Below, in pieces: positions 32,771-44,855 of a stretch of 64,000 nucleotides of DNA. The stretch is from Pomphorhynchus laevis (lineage: Eukaryota > Acanthocephala > Palaeacanthocephala > Echinorhynchida > Pomphorhynchidae), in assembly GCA_012934845.2 (NCBI GenBank), contig WNNJ02000537.1:62001-126000 (forward strand), written 5' to 3'. Each line of letters begins with the position of its first letter. The first letter of the stretch is position 1. A program made the translations under genes and the position numbers. Under the pieces are notes generated by a model that did no database searches, was not told the origin of the DNA, and saw only the letters and a program-made list of their open reading frames with translations.

Positions 32771-33461
32771 TCAAATTAAAAAATGATCACATTATTTAGA
32801 ATCAATTCTTAAAGAAAACAACACTTTTTACGTAATTTACAAGTTCCATGTATTTATCATGTTATTATAACATATTTTGGAATTTTATAAATTTTGTAAT
32901 ATAGTTATAGATATTACATATCCATTACCAGGCGAAACTTATTTGATATCCCCTTTTTTAATTTTTTTGAATTTTCAATTACTTTAGATTCGTAACAGCA
33001 CGATTATATGTTCAGGTATTTAAATCAATTCTTGTTATAAAATGATTGATTGAAGAAAAATGATCATTAAATAATCTGCATGAGTCCTCATTTTAAACGT
33101 TATCCAATAAGCGTCATTAAATATTAGCATTTATTCACATATTGTTCTTTTATCGGTAACCAATCATTGTTAAATATTTAGTCAATTCTATTCATACTTT
33201 GTCGGTATCTATTCAAACTTCACTCAATCACCTGCATGACCTATTTGCATTCCTTATTTAATGGCATATTGATTTTGTTACGTCATTCATTATAGTATCA
33301 TCTGATATTCCTCTAAGCTTTGATCATAATATACAGATATTATTCGAATATCAACAATTACTCGTATAACCATAATTTTATTACAAAAACAAAAATTCAA
33401 TTTACTGACGTTATAGTTGTGTTGACGCATTTAACCACATTTTTATAGAACCGAATCAGTT

Positions 33462-33688
33462 TTACTCATCTGATGATTCATATTCATCTTTCTCTAGTAG
33501 CATATTTGGGATTCCATTTTTTATTGGAAATTTTCGACCGCTTTCAGGACATATAAGTTCTCCTTCAATGATATCCACTTCTAACAATGCTCGATGGATT
33601 TTTTGCATAACATTTTCTTTATCATTTGGTATGGCATGAGAGGAATCAAAATGAGGAGGATTATCACGATTTAAGCCGTCATCGTAGC
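33462..33688 (-). CDS. TRMT112-like terminal exon (copy 2)
   Basis: The sequence is the same as 4140-4366: CPESGRKFPIKNGIPNML is intact, the acceptor TTAG is at 33690-33689 and the stop at 33464-33462. A PLE-2 fragment lies 230 bases upstream, as in copy 1, so the 5' exons are not adjacent. Whether any copy is joined to real 5' exons cannot be seen here. Confidence 0.82.
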
Positions 33689-33923
33689 CTAACTAAAATG
33701 TAAGCACGTTAAAGTTAACTATAAATTTTAACTAAGTACATAACTAAAGTAATATTTATCACAATATATCGATATAAACTATTCACATCAAAATTAATCA
33801 TATTAAAGACTTAAATTAACAATTATCTGATTATTAATTAATTAATTAATAAATTATTAATCAATTATTATTAATCAATTATTAATTAATTTATTAAGAA
33901 TTTTATAAAGAGTAAAATCAGTT

Positions 33924-34301
33924 TTATAAAAAATCGATGTTTCTACAAGATTGATATATATGGTATATATCAATGGTATTGATATTATATGGTATGCATG
34001 AATGCTCATGCAAAAATATGTTTCTTGTAAATTTAAATATGTCATCTTTACGATATAAATTAAAAGTAGTTTTAGTTAATGTTAATTTAATGTTCATATC
34101 TAGATATACACCTTCTTTATCATTAATATTGGTTTTGTTAAGAATAAGGCTTTCTGGATAAATGTGCTCACTAATTGAATAAAAATTATTAGAATTAAAT
34201 ACACATATATCATCAATGTATCGAAACATATATTTCATATATTTATATTGTTTAGATTTAGTTTTTACACAGTTATGAACAAATTCATATTCTATATTCA
34301 T
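33924..34301 (-). mobile_element. PLE-2 fragment with YIDD box (copy 2)
   Basis: The longest open version of this fragment, 125 codons: NIEYEFVHNCVK through FRYIDDICVFNSNN to the LYRKDD region. In copies 1 and 3 the frame is shorter. See 3525-3904 for the family evidence. Confidence 0.75.
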
Positions 34302-34309
34302 ATTCTACT

Positions 34310-34889
34310 TAATTCTTCTGTATCAACTAGCATATTTGGAACTTTAATTTGATATAATGAGTTAAATATCACTAACTAAATTCGTTGTAAAACTTTGGGC
34401 TGAACAAATTAGTTCCAATACAAAATTTTAATCAATTTAAGATTATTTTTGTAAAGGTGTTGTTCAGATAATTGGTCACCAACTGTCTACTTGGTTCTAA
34501 GGTTTAAAGACTACTAAGAAATCAAAGAGCATAAAGTTTCTTTTTTGGAACTCCATGGAAACTGAATGTATCTATTGAATACAGTTACCTTTCTAAGTTT
34601 TTCAAGTGCTACAGATTTGAATAAATATGTTTAAATTTAGGATATTAAAATTTTCATAATTTGAGATAAGATAATTATTCTAAGATTTAAAAATAATTAG
34701 ATTTTATTAATTATTAATTAGAAATTGGGAATGCCAATTATGATAATAGAAAATTTCTAAATTTTAATTAAGTGATATCCAGAAAATTTATGTATAAATC
34801 AAGACTAAAAATTGGAGCTAAGAGCCTAACTTAATTTTGAAACAAGTTTATGTTTATTTGATCTACCTAAATAAATAAGATAACATGAA
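34310..34889. other. Noncoding stretch (mirror of 2941-3480)
   Basis: No gene is recognised. Confidence 0.5.
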
Positions 34890-36660
34890 AAATATTTTGA
34901 TGGTTGCCATCTAAAAATTCACAACTATCAGTTATGGATAAAAATGAAAAAAATTATAATACTAAAATTAAAAGCTTCATAAGAGCTGCATCCTACTGTA
35001 CGTATTCTTATAATATGTCGAAATATATTGTTAATATTTTAAAACATTATGAACACAACGACCATTTTTCTTTTATTAAAGATGGTCCACACATTTCTAA
35101 TTTTATGAAATTTTAAATAGTTGATGATGATCCATTATTGATAAATAATTATTGGAGTTGGATCAAAGAAAAGAGGTAAATATTTTTGATATTTCGCTAA
35201 TTCTGTTTGCTTCTTCAGAAAATTACCTAATTTTATTCATTTTAGTAATAATAAATTTTTATAATAATTTTCTGAAGATGCTAACATAGTTTGCGAAATA
35301 TTAACAATAATTCCTCTTTTCTTTGATCCAACTCCAAAAAATATTTATTTAATTAGAAATAAACTGATGACATTAGAGTATTTACTGCGGATATAATCTC
35401 TCTGGTTAATAATAAATTAAATTAATTAATATTATTTTTTAATAAATATTTTTTATTTCTTGAGAATTATATTAATAATTAATTTATATATTAATTATCA
35501 TATTATTCCTTAATAATTAATATTATTAATTTTTTTTAATAATTTAATTTTTTAGAAATAAACTGGTGACATTAGAGTATTTACTGCGGATGTTATTTCC
35601 CTGTTTACGAATATTACGTTGGTTATTACAATTGATTTAGCCAGTGATATTTTTGTTAATAATCCTATAAATTGGTGTCTTAATAAAGATGACTGGACTA
35701 ATTTGTTAGTTGTTTGCATTCAAAGAAGTAATTTTTTGTTCGGTTCTTAAATGTGGGACCTGGCAGATGGTTTATCCATGGGAAATTTACTAGCACCAAT
35801 ACTAGCTGAAATCTACATGAGGCATTGGGAGAAAAACTTTGTTAATAAAATTCCTTTTATTATAGATTGGCACCGTCATGTAGATGATGTTTTTATTGTC
35901 TGTAGAAATGAAAGTAGTGACCTATACTTATTAAACAAATTGAATTCAAAAGAATCGTATATACAGTGGAACATTGGTTTATAAACTGAAGCAGGTTTAC
36001 CTTAGATGTTTTAGTTTTGAAAGATTCCAACCAAGTTTATCAAACGAAAGTTTTTCAAAAGAATGAGTTATTACATGACATCACTTACAATTCCTTTGTA
36101 TCCAAAGAATTGTTGATTTTATCTGCAATGTATATATTTTATAGAGCAAAAATGATTTGCTCCAACACTTTATTAAAAAAAGTAGATATTCGATTATTCG
36201 GATTAATTTGTTAAAGAGTGACTTTCCAGAACGGGCTATAAAGAAATCTTACTATAAAAGCATCAGTGTTAGGAAAAAACCTTTTGGGCTCTCTAAGAAA
36301 AAAGTATATATTGGAATTCTTTTTATTATCGAAAAACGATACTATGTATTTATTAAATTTATATATAAAAATAAAATATCAAATATCAATTACTGATGTC
36401 ACAATTTATAATAAAACATTACCTAAATTACATAATATTTTTAAATTAAAACCGAAATTTAATAATTATTTTATTGTTTATAAGATATCATGTGATAACA
36501 GTTCCGCTTATTATATCGGTCAAACTGGACAGGGTTTGGAAAAACGCATCTCACAACATAAATATAGCATTTAACGTGGTAGTATGATGGGCGTGTCAAC
36601 ACATAATCTACTAAATTTAGAACATATTGTTAATTTTGGTAAAGCCTCTATTCTATATAT
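34890..36660 (+). mobile_element. PLE-1 (copy 2), broken
   Basis: Plus-strand copy of PLE-1: RT fingers at 34904-35116, palm at 35580-35984, thumb at 36017-36214 and GIY-YIG at 36266-36660. MITE-like element 2 lies at 35152-35337 in the same position as in the other copies, so that insertion predates the block duplications. It is inactive. Confidence 0.85.
35152..35337. mobile_element. MITE-like element 2 (copy 2)
   Basis: A 186-bp foldback with TTGGAGTTGGATCAAAGA ends. See 2488-2676. Confidence 0.8.
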
Positions 36661-36663
36661 AAT

Positions 36664-36915
36664 TGTACACAGAACAGTGCGTTTAACACTGTGAATATAT
36701 TGTGCTTGCTGTTTAAAAATAAATTTCATCTTTGTTGATCTTGCTCAAAAATTCGAAAAACTAAGATTGATATAATTTTTTCCAAATTAAAAAAAAATAT
36801 TTAAAAAATTATATCTTAGTTTTCGAATTTTTAAGAAAGATCATCAAAGATGAAATTTATTTTTAAAAAGCAAGCACAATATATTCTCAGTGTTAAACAC
36901 ACTGTTCTGTGTACA
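36664..36915. mobile_element. MITE-like element 1 (copy 2)
   Basis: A 252-bp foldback with TGTACACAGAACAG ends. See 910-1161. Confidence 0.8.
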
Positions 36916-37365
36916 TTTTTGTCAATCCAGCTTCAAATTCTTATATTTTTAAATTTAAAATTTTATTTAATTTTTATTGTTGGTTTTAAATGGCACATTA
37001 CATATTGATTTATTAACATTTATAGTAACTATTGAGCATAATTAACGATAGGAGATTTGACCAAATTAAATAAGATTAATCGAGATCCTCTCGCAATTAA
37101 GCAAATAATTAACCTCTATAAATATTATATCACTTGAATACTTATAAAATATAAGATCATGACTTTTAGGTAGTATTTTATTATTAATTGCATATGAAAA
37201 AATGTATATACATATAAACAAAATTAATGTACTAAATCTGTATATCCTAAAACGGATAAAATTGCAAAATATCAATTTAAAGTTGTTAATAAAATTTGTA
37301 AAGCATTTATTTCAATACAAATATATAAAATATATTAAATTATTTTTGTTTAATATTCATCAATT
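36916..37365. other. Noncoding flank (mirror of 430-909)
   Basis: AT-rich, with no gene. The direct duplicate ends at 37173, where the copy at 63609 leaves homology. Confidence 0.5.
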
Positions 37366-37813
37366 TAATATTTGTCGTATACTTTAAATTATAGGTTATA
37401 GTACATGATTAATCTGAAAGGATAGCGCCGTAAGCTTTACCAACATGTAAAGCTTACGACACGGATTTTTTCGGAAGAAATAAATCTAAGAAATTAATAA
37501 GTAATTAATAAATTTAATAATAAGAAATTTAAAATTTCTTATTTTAGAAAATGCGGCTGCGAATACGTCAGCCGCATTTAATATTTGTTTAATATTTGTC
37601 GTATACTTTAAATTATAGGTTATAGTACATGATTAATCTGAAAGGATAGCGCCGTAAGCTTTACCAACATGTAAAGCTTACGACACGGATTTTTTCGGAA
37701 GAAATAAATCTAAGAAATTAATAAGTAATTAATAAATTTAATAATAAGAAATTTAAAATTTCTTATTTTAGAAAATGCGGCTGCGAATACGTCAGCCGCA
37801 CAATCAGCCCGGA
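37366..37813. repeat. 224-bp tandem duplication with two kinds of hairpin
   Basis: AATATTTGTCGTATACTTTA through CAGCCGCA occurs twice, 224 bases apart. Each unit holds the CGTAAGCTTTAC hairpin (37429-37458 and 37653-37682) and AAATGCGGCTG. In the first unit the latter pairs with CAGCCGCATTT around a 9-base loop (37549-37579), and in the second with CAGCCGCA (37773-37800). The second unit runs straight into the long frame at 37813. The first unit ends a few bases past the GC-rich hairpin, so the duplication took in the first bases of the inserted sequence. Confidence 0.85.
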
Positions 37814-39657
37814 TGGATGTAGCTCTGGAAGTGCGAGGTATTATCCCGGACCTACGTGAACGGCCGGCAGACATCCTATTTTATGGGGACCCTCCCCATG
37901 CAATCGACTTTGCAGTTACTCACCCCCAACAGACGGCATACCGTCGCTCAGCTGCTAACGCAAAGCTCGCCGCCGCTACGTCGTATGCGATTAATGTTAA
38001 AGACCGAAAGTACAAGAGCAGGGTCGAAGCAGCGGGGTATATATTCTCAGCCGCTGTAGTTGAGTCGTTTGGGGGATGGAATGAAGAGGGAAACAGGGTC
38101 ATCAAACGGGTTGCAAATAACATGAGCCGGACAAGCGGAGTCACTTACGCCGTGACGATCACGCATTTATACCAGCGCATCTCTATTGCAATAATGAGAG
38201 GCAACGCCAAAGCAATGCTAGCGTCACTTGATCAGATCCCAATATCCACATTTGATGGTGGACACCAGGAAACAGGTGAACCCGGGAAACGCCTCTTCGA
38301 GCCAGACACTTGTGCTTCGAGCCGAACTCGTGATGTGATAAGACTACCCTGTATGACTAGACGTTGTGATACATATAACTCCAGATCAATTGAAACTGAG
38401 TATAATGCTGTGAGCGCCACTTCTACGATAGTCGCAGATAATGAACCGATAAACAAGCATGCGTCTCAATGTAACGATGACATTCCTGCCAATATCACTA
38501 AGCACGATACTCCATTCGATGCTACTAATGATGTTTTTCAGCATCATCATTCCCAGCTAAATGTAGACGATAATGACGATACTGATGTAGCCAAATCTCT
38601 TACCAAAGTTAGAAAGCAATCGTCGGACTACGGTCAAACAGATTTCGAAAAAGAAATGATATTTACTTATTGTGCAACTACAACTGATGCTGAAAGTCAT
38701 CTATTGATGTCTGCTAATTCACCGACAGGACAAGTTACCGATCAAATAAATAAGATCCAACAACTTGGTGAGCTGCATCAGAGTTCAATGCATCCCTTAG
38801 CTAGTAATGATATGCAAATAAATAATAATCAAATGAACGAATACAATAATCTAATTTGTTGTCCAATCAAGGATAATGATAACTTGACGATAAAATTAAA
38901 AGGATCATATCAACAGGGATTGGAGTTTGAATCGTCATCATTTATATTTAACAGCAATTCAACAATACCAATGATGTCATTTACATCATATGATCCTAAA
39001 TATGGTCTTGATTGCAATCCATCGAATGAATTTGCAAAATTTGCTTCTGGTTCTATCAACGAACCCGGTGCCGACGAATCTGCTGCGCCTTTCTTTGTAT
39101 CATCGAGTAGTAACCAAGAAGAAACTATGATTGACAATGGTAAAACCGGAATTTCCACGATGAATTGCAGCCAATCTAGTGTTGCCGATCATACACCCGA
39201 CAATTGTAATGATCATCTCAACCAGATCATTCATCAGTTACTCAACATATGTGATGATCTTATACTACCCGACAATGTTGTTGATGTTCAAGGTGTTGAG
39301 CATGATCAACATGACGACGCACCAGCGGCAGTACAAATGATAGTGACAACAAATACCACCAATCACTTAATTACGAATAAAAGTAGTAATATCGCATCAA
39401 TTTTGAAGAGTTGCTCAAACATGGTTCGAAGAATTAACGAATTCATTACAACCGCCACCACCTCGGCCGCGAATACATCAACCGAATCGGAAGATAATCG
39501 TCACAGCAACGCTCATGGATCGCATGAACATGATAGCGAAGAATATCAGCGATCACAAAGAAATAACTCTAAAAAGTACAGTAATAAGCCGGAGCTTACA
39601 AAATCCTTGCCGATCGGTGAGAATTTAGAATCTGATCATTCATTATACTTACTCTAA
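37813..39657 (+). CDS. 614-codon protein, nuclease-like N-terminal domain
   Basis: This is the longest uninterrupted frame in the window. Residues 1-150 are less AT-rich than the surroundings and contain RPADILFYGDPPHAIDFAVT, KDRKYKSRVEAAGYIF, AAVVESFGGWNEEG and HLYQRISIAIMRGNAKAML. From memory this matches a domain at the C-terminus of certain RT-bearing or hypothetical proteins (RPADVL..DVTV..P, K..KY..C..AG..F.P...E..GGW, RLS..L.RGNA). The D-x-n-D-x-A-V plus later E/K pattern could be a PD-(D/E)XK nuclease fold; that is an inference. Residues 150-614 are rich in Asn, Ser, Thr, Asp and His, with no recognised domain. The frame stays open upstream to about 37750, past an ATTTTAG acceptor-like site at 37764-37770, so an upstream exon is possible. 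It could be a young LINE-derived copy or a domesticated gene. Confidence 0.65.
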   Translation: MDVALEVRGIIPDLRERPADILFYGDPPHAIDFAVTHPQQTAYRRSAANAKLAAATSYAINVKDRKYKSRVEAAGYIFSAAVVESFGGWNEEGNRVIKRVANNMSRTSGVTYAVTITHLYQRISIAIMRGNAKAMLASLDQIPISTFDGGHQETGEPGKRLFEPDTCASSRTRDVIRLPCMTRRCDTYNSRSIETEYNAVSATSTIVADNEPINKHASQCNDDIPANITKHDTPFDATNDVFQHHHSQLNVDDNDDTDVAKSLTKVRKQSSDYGQTDFEKEMIFTYCATTTDAESHLLMSANSPTGQVTDQINKIQQLGELHQSSMHPLASNDMQINNNQMNEYNNLICCPIKDNDNLTIKLKGSYQQGLEFESSSFIFNSNSTIPMMSFTSYDPKYGLDCNPSNEFAKFASGSINEPGADESAAPFFVSSSSNQEETMIDNGKTGISTMNCSQSSVADHTPDNCNDHLNQIIHQLLNICDDLILPDNVVDVQGVEHDQHDDAPAAVQMIVTTNTTNHLITNKSSNIASILKSCSNMVRRINEFITTATTSAANTSTESEDNRHSNAHGSHEHDSEEYQRSQRNNSKKYSNKPELTKSLPIGENLESDHSLYLL

Positions 39658-40383
39658 TTTGTTACATACATATTTATTTTTAAACAAAAAAAAATAAAAT
39701 TTATTAAATTTAAAATTTGAATTTATTTAATTTAAAAATTTAAAAAAAGCAATCAAAAGTTAATAATACATTATATTTAAGTATTTATATAAGTTTAATT
39801 CACTATCCAATTTATACGTAAAGCTTACGACACGGATTTTTTCGGAAGAAACAAATCTAAGAAATTAAATTTAAAAATAAGAAATTTAAAATTTATTAAA
39901 TTTAAAATTAAAATTTATTTAATTTAAAAATAATCTATAATTATATTACTTTTAAGTAATATTTTATTATTAATTGCATATAAACAAAATATACTTTACA
40001 AATTTTTTCCTTAGCAATAAACTGCCAATAAAAACTAAATAAACTAAAGTAAATAGTGACTATATGCTATTTATAAGAAATTTGATTATAAAATAATTTA
40101 TAATGGATAATTTTTATCAATGCAAATACATTAATAAAATACATAAAAATACCTGACGATCACTCAACTAACCTGCTTGACTGCTAGATTCAATGAAATA
40201 CTTTCATTTAATACTTTGCAAATTTAATTTAAATCACAATTCTGAAATCATTTTTTGAAATTATAAAAATTTCAATTAAATTTGCAAAATATGAATTCAT
40301 ATTTTTATCAATTCATATTACCAATTATATTTTAATATAATTGTTAACTTATTAACTAAATATTTATTTATTTCGAAACAGTT
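39658..40383. other. 3' flank of the long frame, with an A-rich tail and repeat
   Basis: Soon after the stop comes AAACAAAAAAAAATAAA at about 39682-39700, then AAATTT-rich sequence. 39720-39830 is the inverse of 170-300, and 39823 onward repeats GTAAAGCTTACGACACGG. 39880-39900 has the uninterrupted TTTAAAATTTATTAAATTT that looks like an empty insertion site. 39950-40383 shows no gene. Confidence 0.55.
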
Positions 40384-40632
40384 ATGAGTGTTCGGGATTT
40401 GGAAATAATTTCGGATCTAATCTCGAGAACTAGAGTTGACACTGATCGGAGATGTGCCGAAGCTAAGAGGAAACTTCACACTATTAAGAATGTTATTTCG
40501 CACCTATTACCTTCATGCTATGGCGTATTATATAAATATCTAGTACGTCCTCATAAGTTTACAGTATCCAAGCGAATTTTCCAATTACCAATGGTAATGT
40601 CAACAGTTAGAATGTATTCTACAACGTGGTAG
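40384..40632 (+). mobile_element. Probable LINE RT tail fragment
   Basis: The frame includes DTDRRCAEAKRKLHTIKNVI and then GVLYKYLVRPHKF. The A-x-x-L-x-x-I/L-x-x-V plus LYK-x-LVRP pattern is typical of the region after the palm in Jockey/CR1-type reverse transcriptases. There is no catalytic part. The identification rests on a short motif. Confidence 0.4.
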
Positions 40633-40719
40633 CAAATTAAGCAACGAAATTTCAAATATGATCTACTCACAACGTCTACTCGCGGTGACTGTTAATAGTG
40701 TTCGTAGCAGGTTTATGTA

Positions 40720-41095
40720 GGTAGATTAACCTACAAGTTAAATATGAAAAGGAAATGAGGATTTACGAAGGAGCAATTCAAATGTAGTGCATGGAAAAGA
40801 TAAATCGATTTTTCAAAAGACGAAGGAATACGAGCGAAGGCAACGATTCTGTCATGATTAGAAGTAGTTGATTTTGCTGAATCAATGGGTCGAGAGGACT
40901 CAACAAGAGAAAATCCGAAGAAACGTAAATTACGGATTGCAAAATCGTCAGAATCATTTCGCCAGGATTCAGTGAGATAAAATATCTAGTGATTGTTATG
41001 CTAAGAGATCAAGAAGTAAGTCAGTGTTGTGAAGAATTGAACGGGTGTTAAGAAGAGCCAGACGAAAATATTGTTTTTTTTTCATTGTTGGCTGG
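40720..41095 (-). mobile_element. LINE endonuclease fragment, Jockey/CR1 type
   Basis: The minus-strand reading starts LALLNTRSILHNTDLLLDLL and goes on to IRNLRFFGFSLVESSRPID and IVAFARIPSSF in other frames, matching the start of AP endonucleases such as the one at 9370-9990 (LNIRSLNYKVDS). Several stops and a frameshift are present. Its opposite orientation to the 40384 fragment shows that these are separate remnants. Confidence 0.65.
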
Positions 41096-41099
41096 AAAA

Positions 41100-41360
41100 T
41101 AAGATTAGAAATAGATACAGGCCGCAAACAGATTTTTGGACGTTGATGCACTATACAAAAATTTTGATTTTAATATTTTAAGAATTGCAACAATTTGTAA
41201 CAATATTGGCTTTCTTCAAAATCATTTAAATAATTTAATAGATGCATATTTTAAATTGGGTTACTATAAAAAATACCATCAAACAGAAAATAATAAAATA
41301 TATAAATCATCACAATATTACTTCAGTTTACAAGAGATATGTGTACAATGATTTATTACA
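41100..41360 (+). mobile_element. PLE-2 thumb fragment
   Basis: It encodes NILRIATICNN and GFLQNHLNNLIDAYFKLGYYK, the same region as 17521-17650. It abuts, in opposite orientation, the PLE-2 copy that begins at 41361. Confidence 0.7.
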
Positions 41361-42960
41361 GTCAGCTATAATTGGGTTACTATTACCACCTATTGGAACC
41401 CCTTTTATTTGTCTAAATATATATGCCTCTACTTTAAAATAATTTTGATTTATTAAAATACTAAAGAATTCTATTAATTCAATTTTATTCATATATTAAT
41501 ATTTACTTGATGGTTTCATTTTTGTTAGATAGGCGTTATAGTTATTATAACATATGTATATAAGTTATATATAAGTTATATTATATATACATATATATGT
41601 ATATCTTTTCCGAATATAAGATTAATTTATTTTTCTAATTAATCTTTAATATCTACTAAATCTAGATTTGTATAAAGCGTACTAAAATCGTACTTATTTA
41701 TGTTCTGAAAATTTATTCCTTCTGTGTTCTAAAAATTCTTTTGTATAATTAATACTGAAATAGTGTTTTATACAAGTATTAATTTCGATTACCCTGCAAT
41801 ATTTTCTGAAGTTTGCTTTAATTACCTTAAGCATTTTATTCATATAAACAGATAGTGGTTTTAATGTACATTTAAATGCACTACATATGAACCTAGATTT
41901 TGTTGGATTTTTATGTACTTTTGGATTCCAATATAATATAGGTATAGTTTTATTATCTGATTCGATTTTTATACTCTTTTTATCCATTATAGAACAGCGA
42001 CTTGTAATAATTGTCTCTAAACTTAACTCACTACGTTCATATGTTGGATTTACATTTAAATCATAATAATGAATTTCTTTCATCAGTATATCATAATAAA
42101 GCTTTTTGCATATGAAGACAAAGTTATTACTAGCTTTATCAATAGTTGTTATTATACAGTTATGCTTTAATTTAGTAAGTTCTGTATACATATCTTAAAT
42201 AATTTGATCTTTCCTTTTATAATTGTTTGTTATTTTCATTTCCTCTCTAATTTTATCTAATATATAAGTTTTCCAAATGTTTATCTTTGATGTATTTAAG
42301 ATTTTACTATTAATCAGCTTACCAAAGTAAGCATTTAAGTCATTATATAACGAATTGTAAATTTTATTTTTGTCGTTATTATTAGTTAACTTATATTTAT
42401 ACACTTTTGATACCATTTTCCTTAATTCACTATTTCTAATTAATTCTTGATTATGAGTGCATATATGTTCATTTATTTTATCAAAATTAAGACTTGTAAT
42501 TGCATTCTGTTTCTATAATGTTTTTATATCATCGTTACATATAGTTTTCTATTCTTTATTATAATTACAAATTTCTCGTCCTCATGGCGGTATCAACTTA
42601 TACCTTATTTTAGGAATATATTTACTTAAATCTGATCCTATTATTTCTTTACTTTTAGAATTATTTAAAAGTCTACTTATATTTATGTTATCTATACATT
42701 TATTAATGAATTTTATGGTCAGTGTATATTTTTTAATGTTGTTTTAACATTTATTGTCCGATTATAGTGTTTTGTATCACAATAACTGTCTACTATACAA
42801 CTCAACCTATCATAATCGTCAATTACTATTTGATTTATTGAACAAATGATATTTTTAGAAAAACTTCTTATATTAAAACTTCTTGCACATTCTTTGTACT
42901 ACGTCACTCAATCCTAATGTGTACATGGAATTAAACGTTTTAATCCAAAAATCTTCTCTT
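41361..42960 (-). mobile_element. PLE-2 (copy 2), left edge of block B'
   Basis: Minus-strand copy of 26230-27922 with TTIDKASNNFVF and PILYWNPKVHKNPTKSRF (here PTKSRF, where copy 1 has SIKPKF). It is cut at 41361 exactly at GTCAGCTATAATTG, the codons for IIAD. It is broken. Confidence 0.8.
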
Positions 42961-43148
42961 CAATCATAATTATTGCCCGAGTACAGTATTTTATATTACA
43001 ATAGCAGTCTATTATACAGCTTAAACTATCATATTCGTTAATTAATCTTTGATATAGTCTTCAATATATATTTGATCTATTGAAAAAATGTTTTCTTTAG
43101 AAAAGCTTTTTGTTTTAATTACTTATTTTTTACAAGTGTAATAGGTGA

Positions 43149-43210
43149 ATGATGAACAGTAGAAATATATTACGCAGATCAGCAATTGCACGCTAATTCT
43201 ATTTCTTATA
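43149..43210 (+). pseudogene. Relic of FUT8 exon 1 (copy 2)
   Basis: Mirror of 25970-26032, with the same one-base deletion. Confidence 0.68.
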
Positions 43211-43737
43211 ATTAAAGTAAAAAATAAAAATACAAAATATTAGAAAAGTTCTCTGATAACTATCGACACGATAATATTGAAAATTATTTAATAATCTTAT
43301 AATTTTTAATGCGAAATTATTAATTTTTTATAGATAACAATTTATTTGCACGATCTTTTATTTTACATATAAAAATATTTATTTATAAAATTTATATATT
43401 TAAATTGTAATATTTTTGTTACATTCGTATATAAATATCAGGAAATTTAAATTATTAAGCTTCACTAATACTGATTCAAAGAACTAAATCAGAAAATTTG
43501 CAAATTAACTACCCAACTGATATTAAAAAATAATATAGAAAATATCTAGAAATATAGAATATTTAATAAAGAATATTTAATATAGAATATAGAATATATA
43601 TATAATATAGAATATTTAATATATTTAATAAATATTATTCTATAATATTCTATATATTAAATATAAAATATGTATAAAATATATATAAATATATCTTTAT
43701 CTAGAAAATAAAGTTTATTGGAAATTTTATGAGTTCA
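43211..43737. other. AT-rich noncoding stretch (mirror of 25445-25969)
   Basis: It holds TATA-type hairpin repeats at 43540-43690. No gene is seen. Confidence 0.55.
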
Positions 43738-44485
43738 TTCTTCACGCTGCTTTAATCCTATCTTTAAGCCAACAGGCAATTAAATTGGCAATTAAATTGG
43801 AAATTAAATTGAATGAATGACTTTCGTTTTACATTTTGCAAATTTAATTAAAATCATTTCTGATTTCAAATTAAATCAGTGTTTGTAGAAGAAGGTGTTA
43901 TATTCAATTTGAAAACTTACATATTTTTCCTAATGATTACTATTATCAAACTTATCATCTATGGTTTGTTTCATAATTTTAAATTGATATACCTGTGCAG
44001 TCAGCCAACATTAAAAGGACTGAAATCAGCCATCATTAAAAGGACCAAAGTCAGCCAACATTAAAAGGGTCGAAGCCAGTCAACATTAAAAGGTCAGAAG
44101 TCAGCCAACATTAAAATGACCCAAATCAGCCAACATTAAAAGGACAGAAGTCAACCAACATTAAAAGGGTCGAAGTAAGCCAACATTAAAAGAACCGAAG
44201 TCTGCCAGCATTAAAAGGGCCGAAGTCAACCAACTATTAAAGGGACCGAAGTCAGTCAACATTAAAAAGACTGAAGTCAGTCAACATCAAAGGACCGAAG
44301 TCAGTAAACATTAAAAGGTCAGAAGTCAGTCAAAATTCAAAGGACTGGAAAAGTAGACGAGTTGAGTGATCGTCCGCCAACATTAAAAGGGTCGAGAGTA
44401 TTGGATCAGTAGCTGATGTGGTCCAGCAATACTGAAATGTAGCGCACTGATGTTGGCATATATAGGATTAAAGCAGCGTGCGGAA
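43738..44485. mobile_element. Minisatellite-bearing TIR element (copy 2)
   Basis: Inverse of 24725-25444, with the 25-bp array at about 44004-44400. One to two more array units make it slightly longer. Confidence 0.65.
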
Positions 44486-44855
44486 TAAAAATAGTCATCA
44501 AAGTTTTAATGGCCACAATGACCGCATGGTTTTGTAAACTTAAAATTAGGAAACAAATTCACTGGCCTTACACGATTTTATATAATCTGTCTAACTTTAG
44601 CTCGGAATTTGTAAACGCTTTCAAATTTTAATGATATTATATAAAAATAAAAAATATAAGAATATAAAATATATACTATATCAGATGCAAGAAATCTCTA
44701 TTAATTCATTATTCCTCAATATTAAATAGATATATGAATATTTTTATATTTTATTAAATATTAATTAGAATTTTTATAGATTTTATTTATTTTTAAACAT
44801 TTTATGTTAGAGAGTTTTTATTTGAATTGCGTATTTTTAGAAGTGCAATAGCTGA

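Noticed and set aside
37856-39158. Overlapping frames on both strands inside the 614-codon frame
   Set aside because: They are short, without motifs, and explained as shadows of the long frame.
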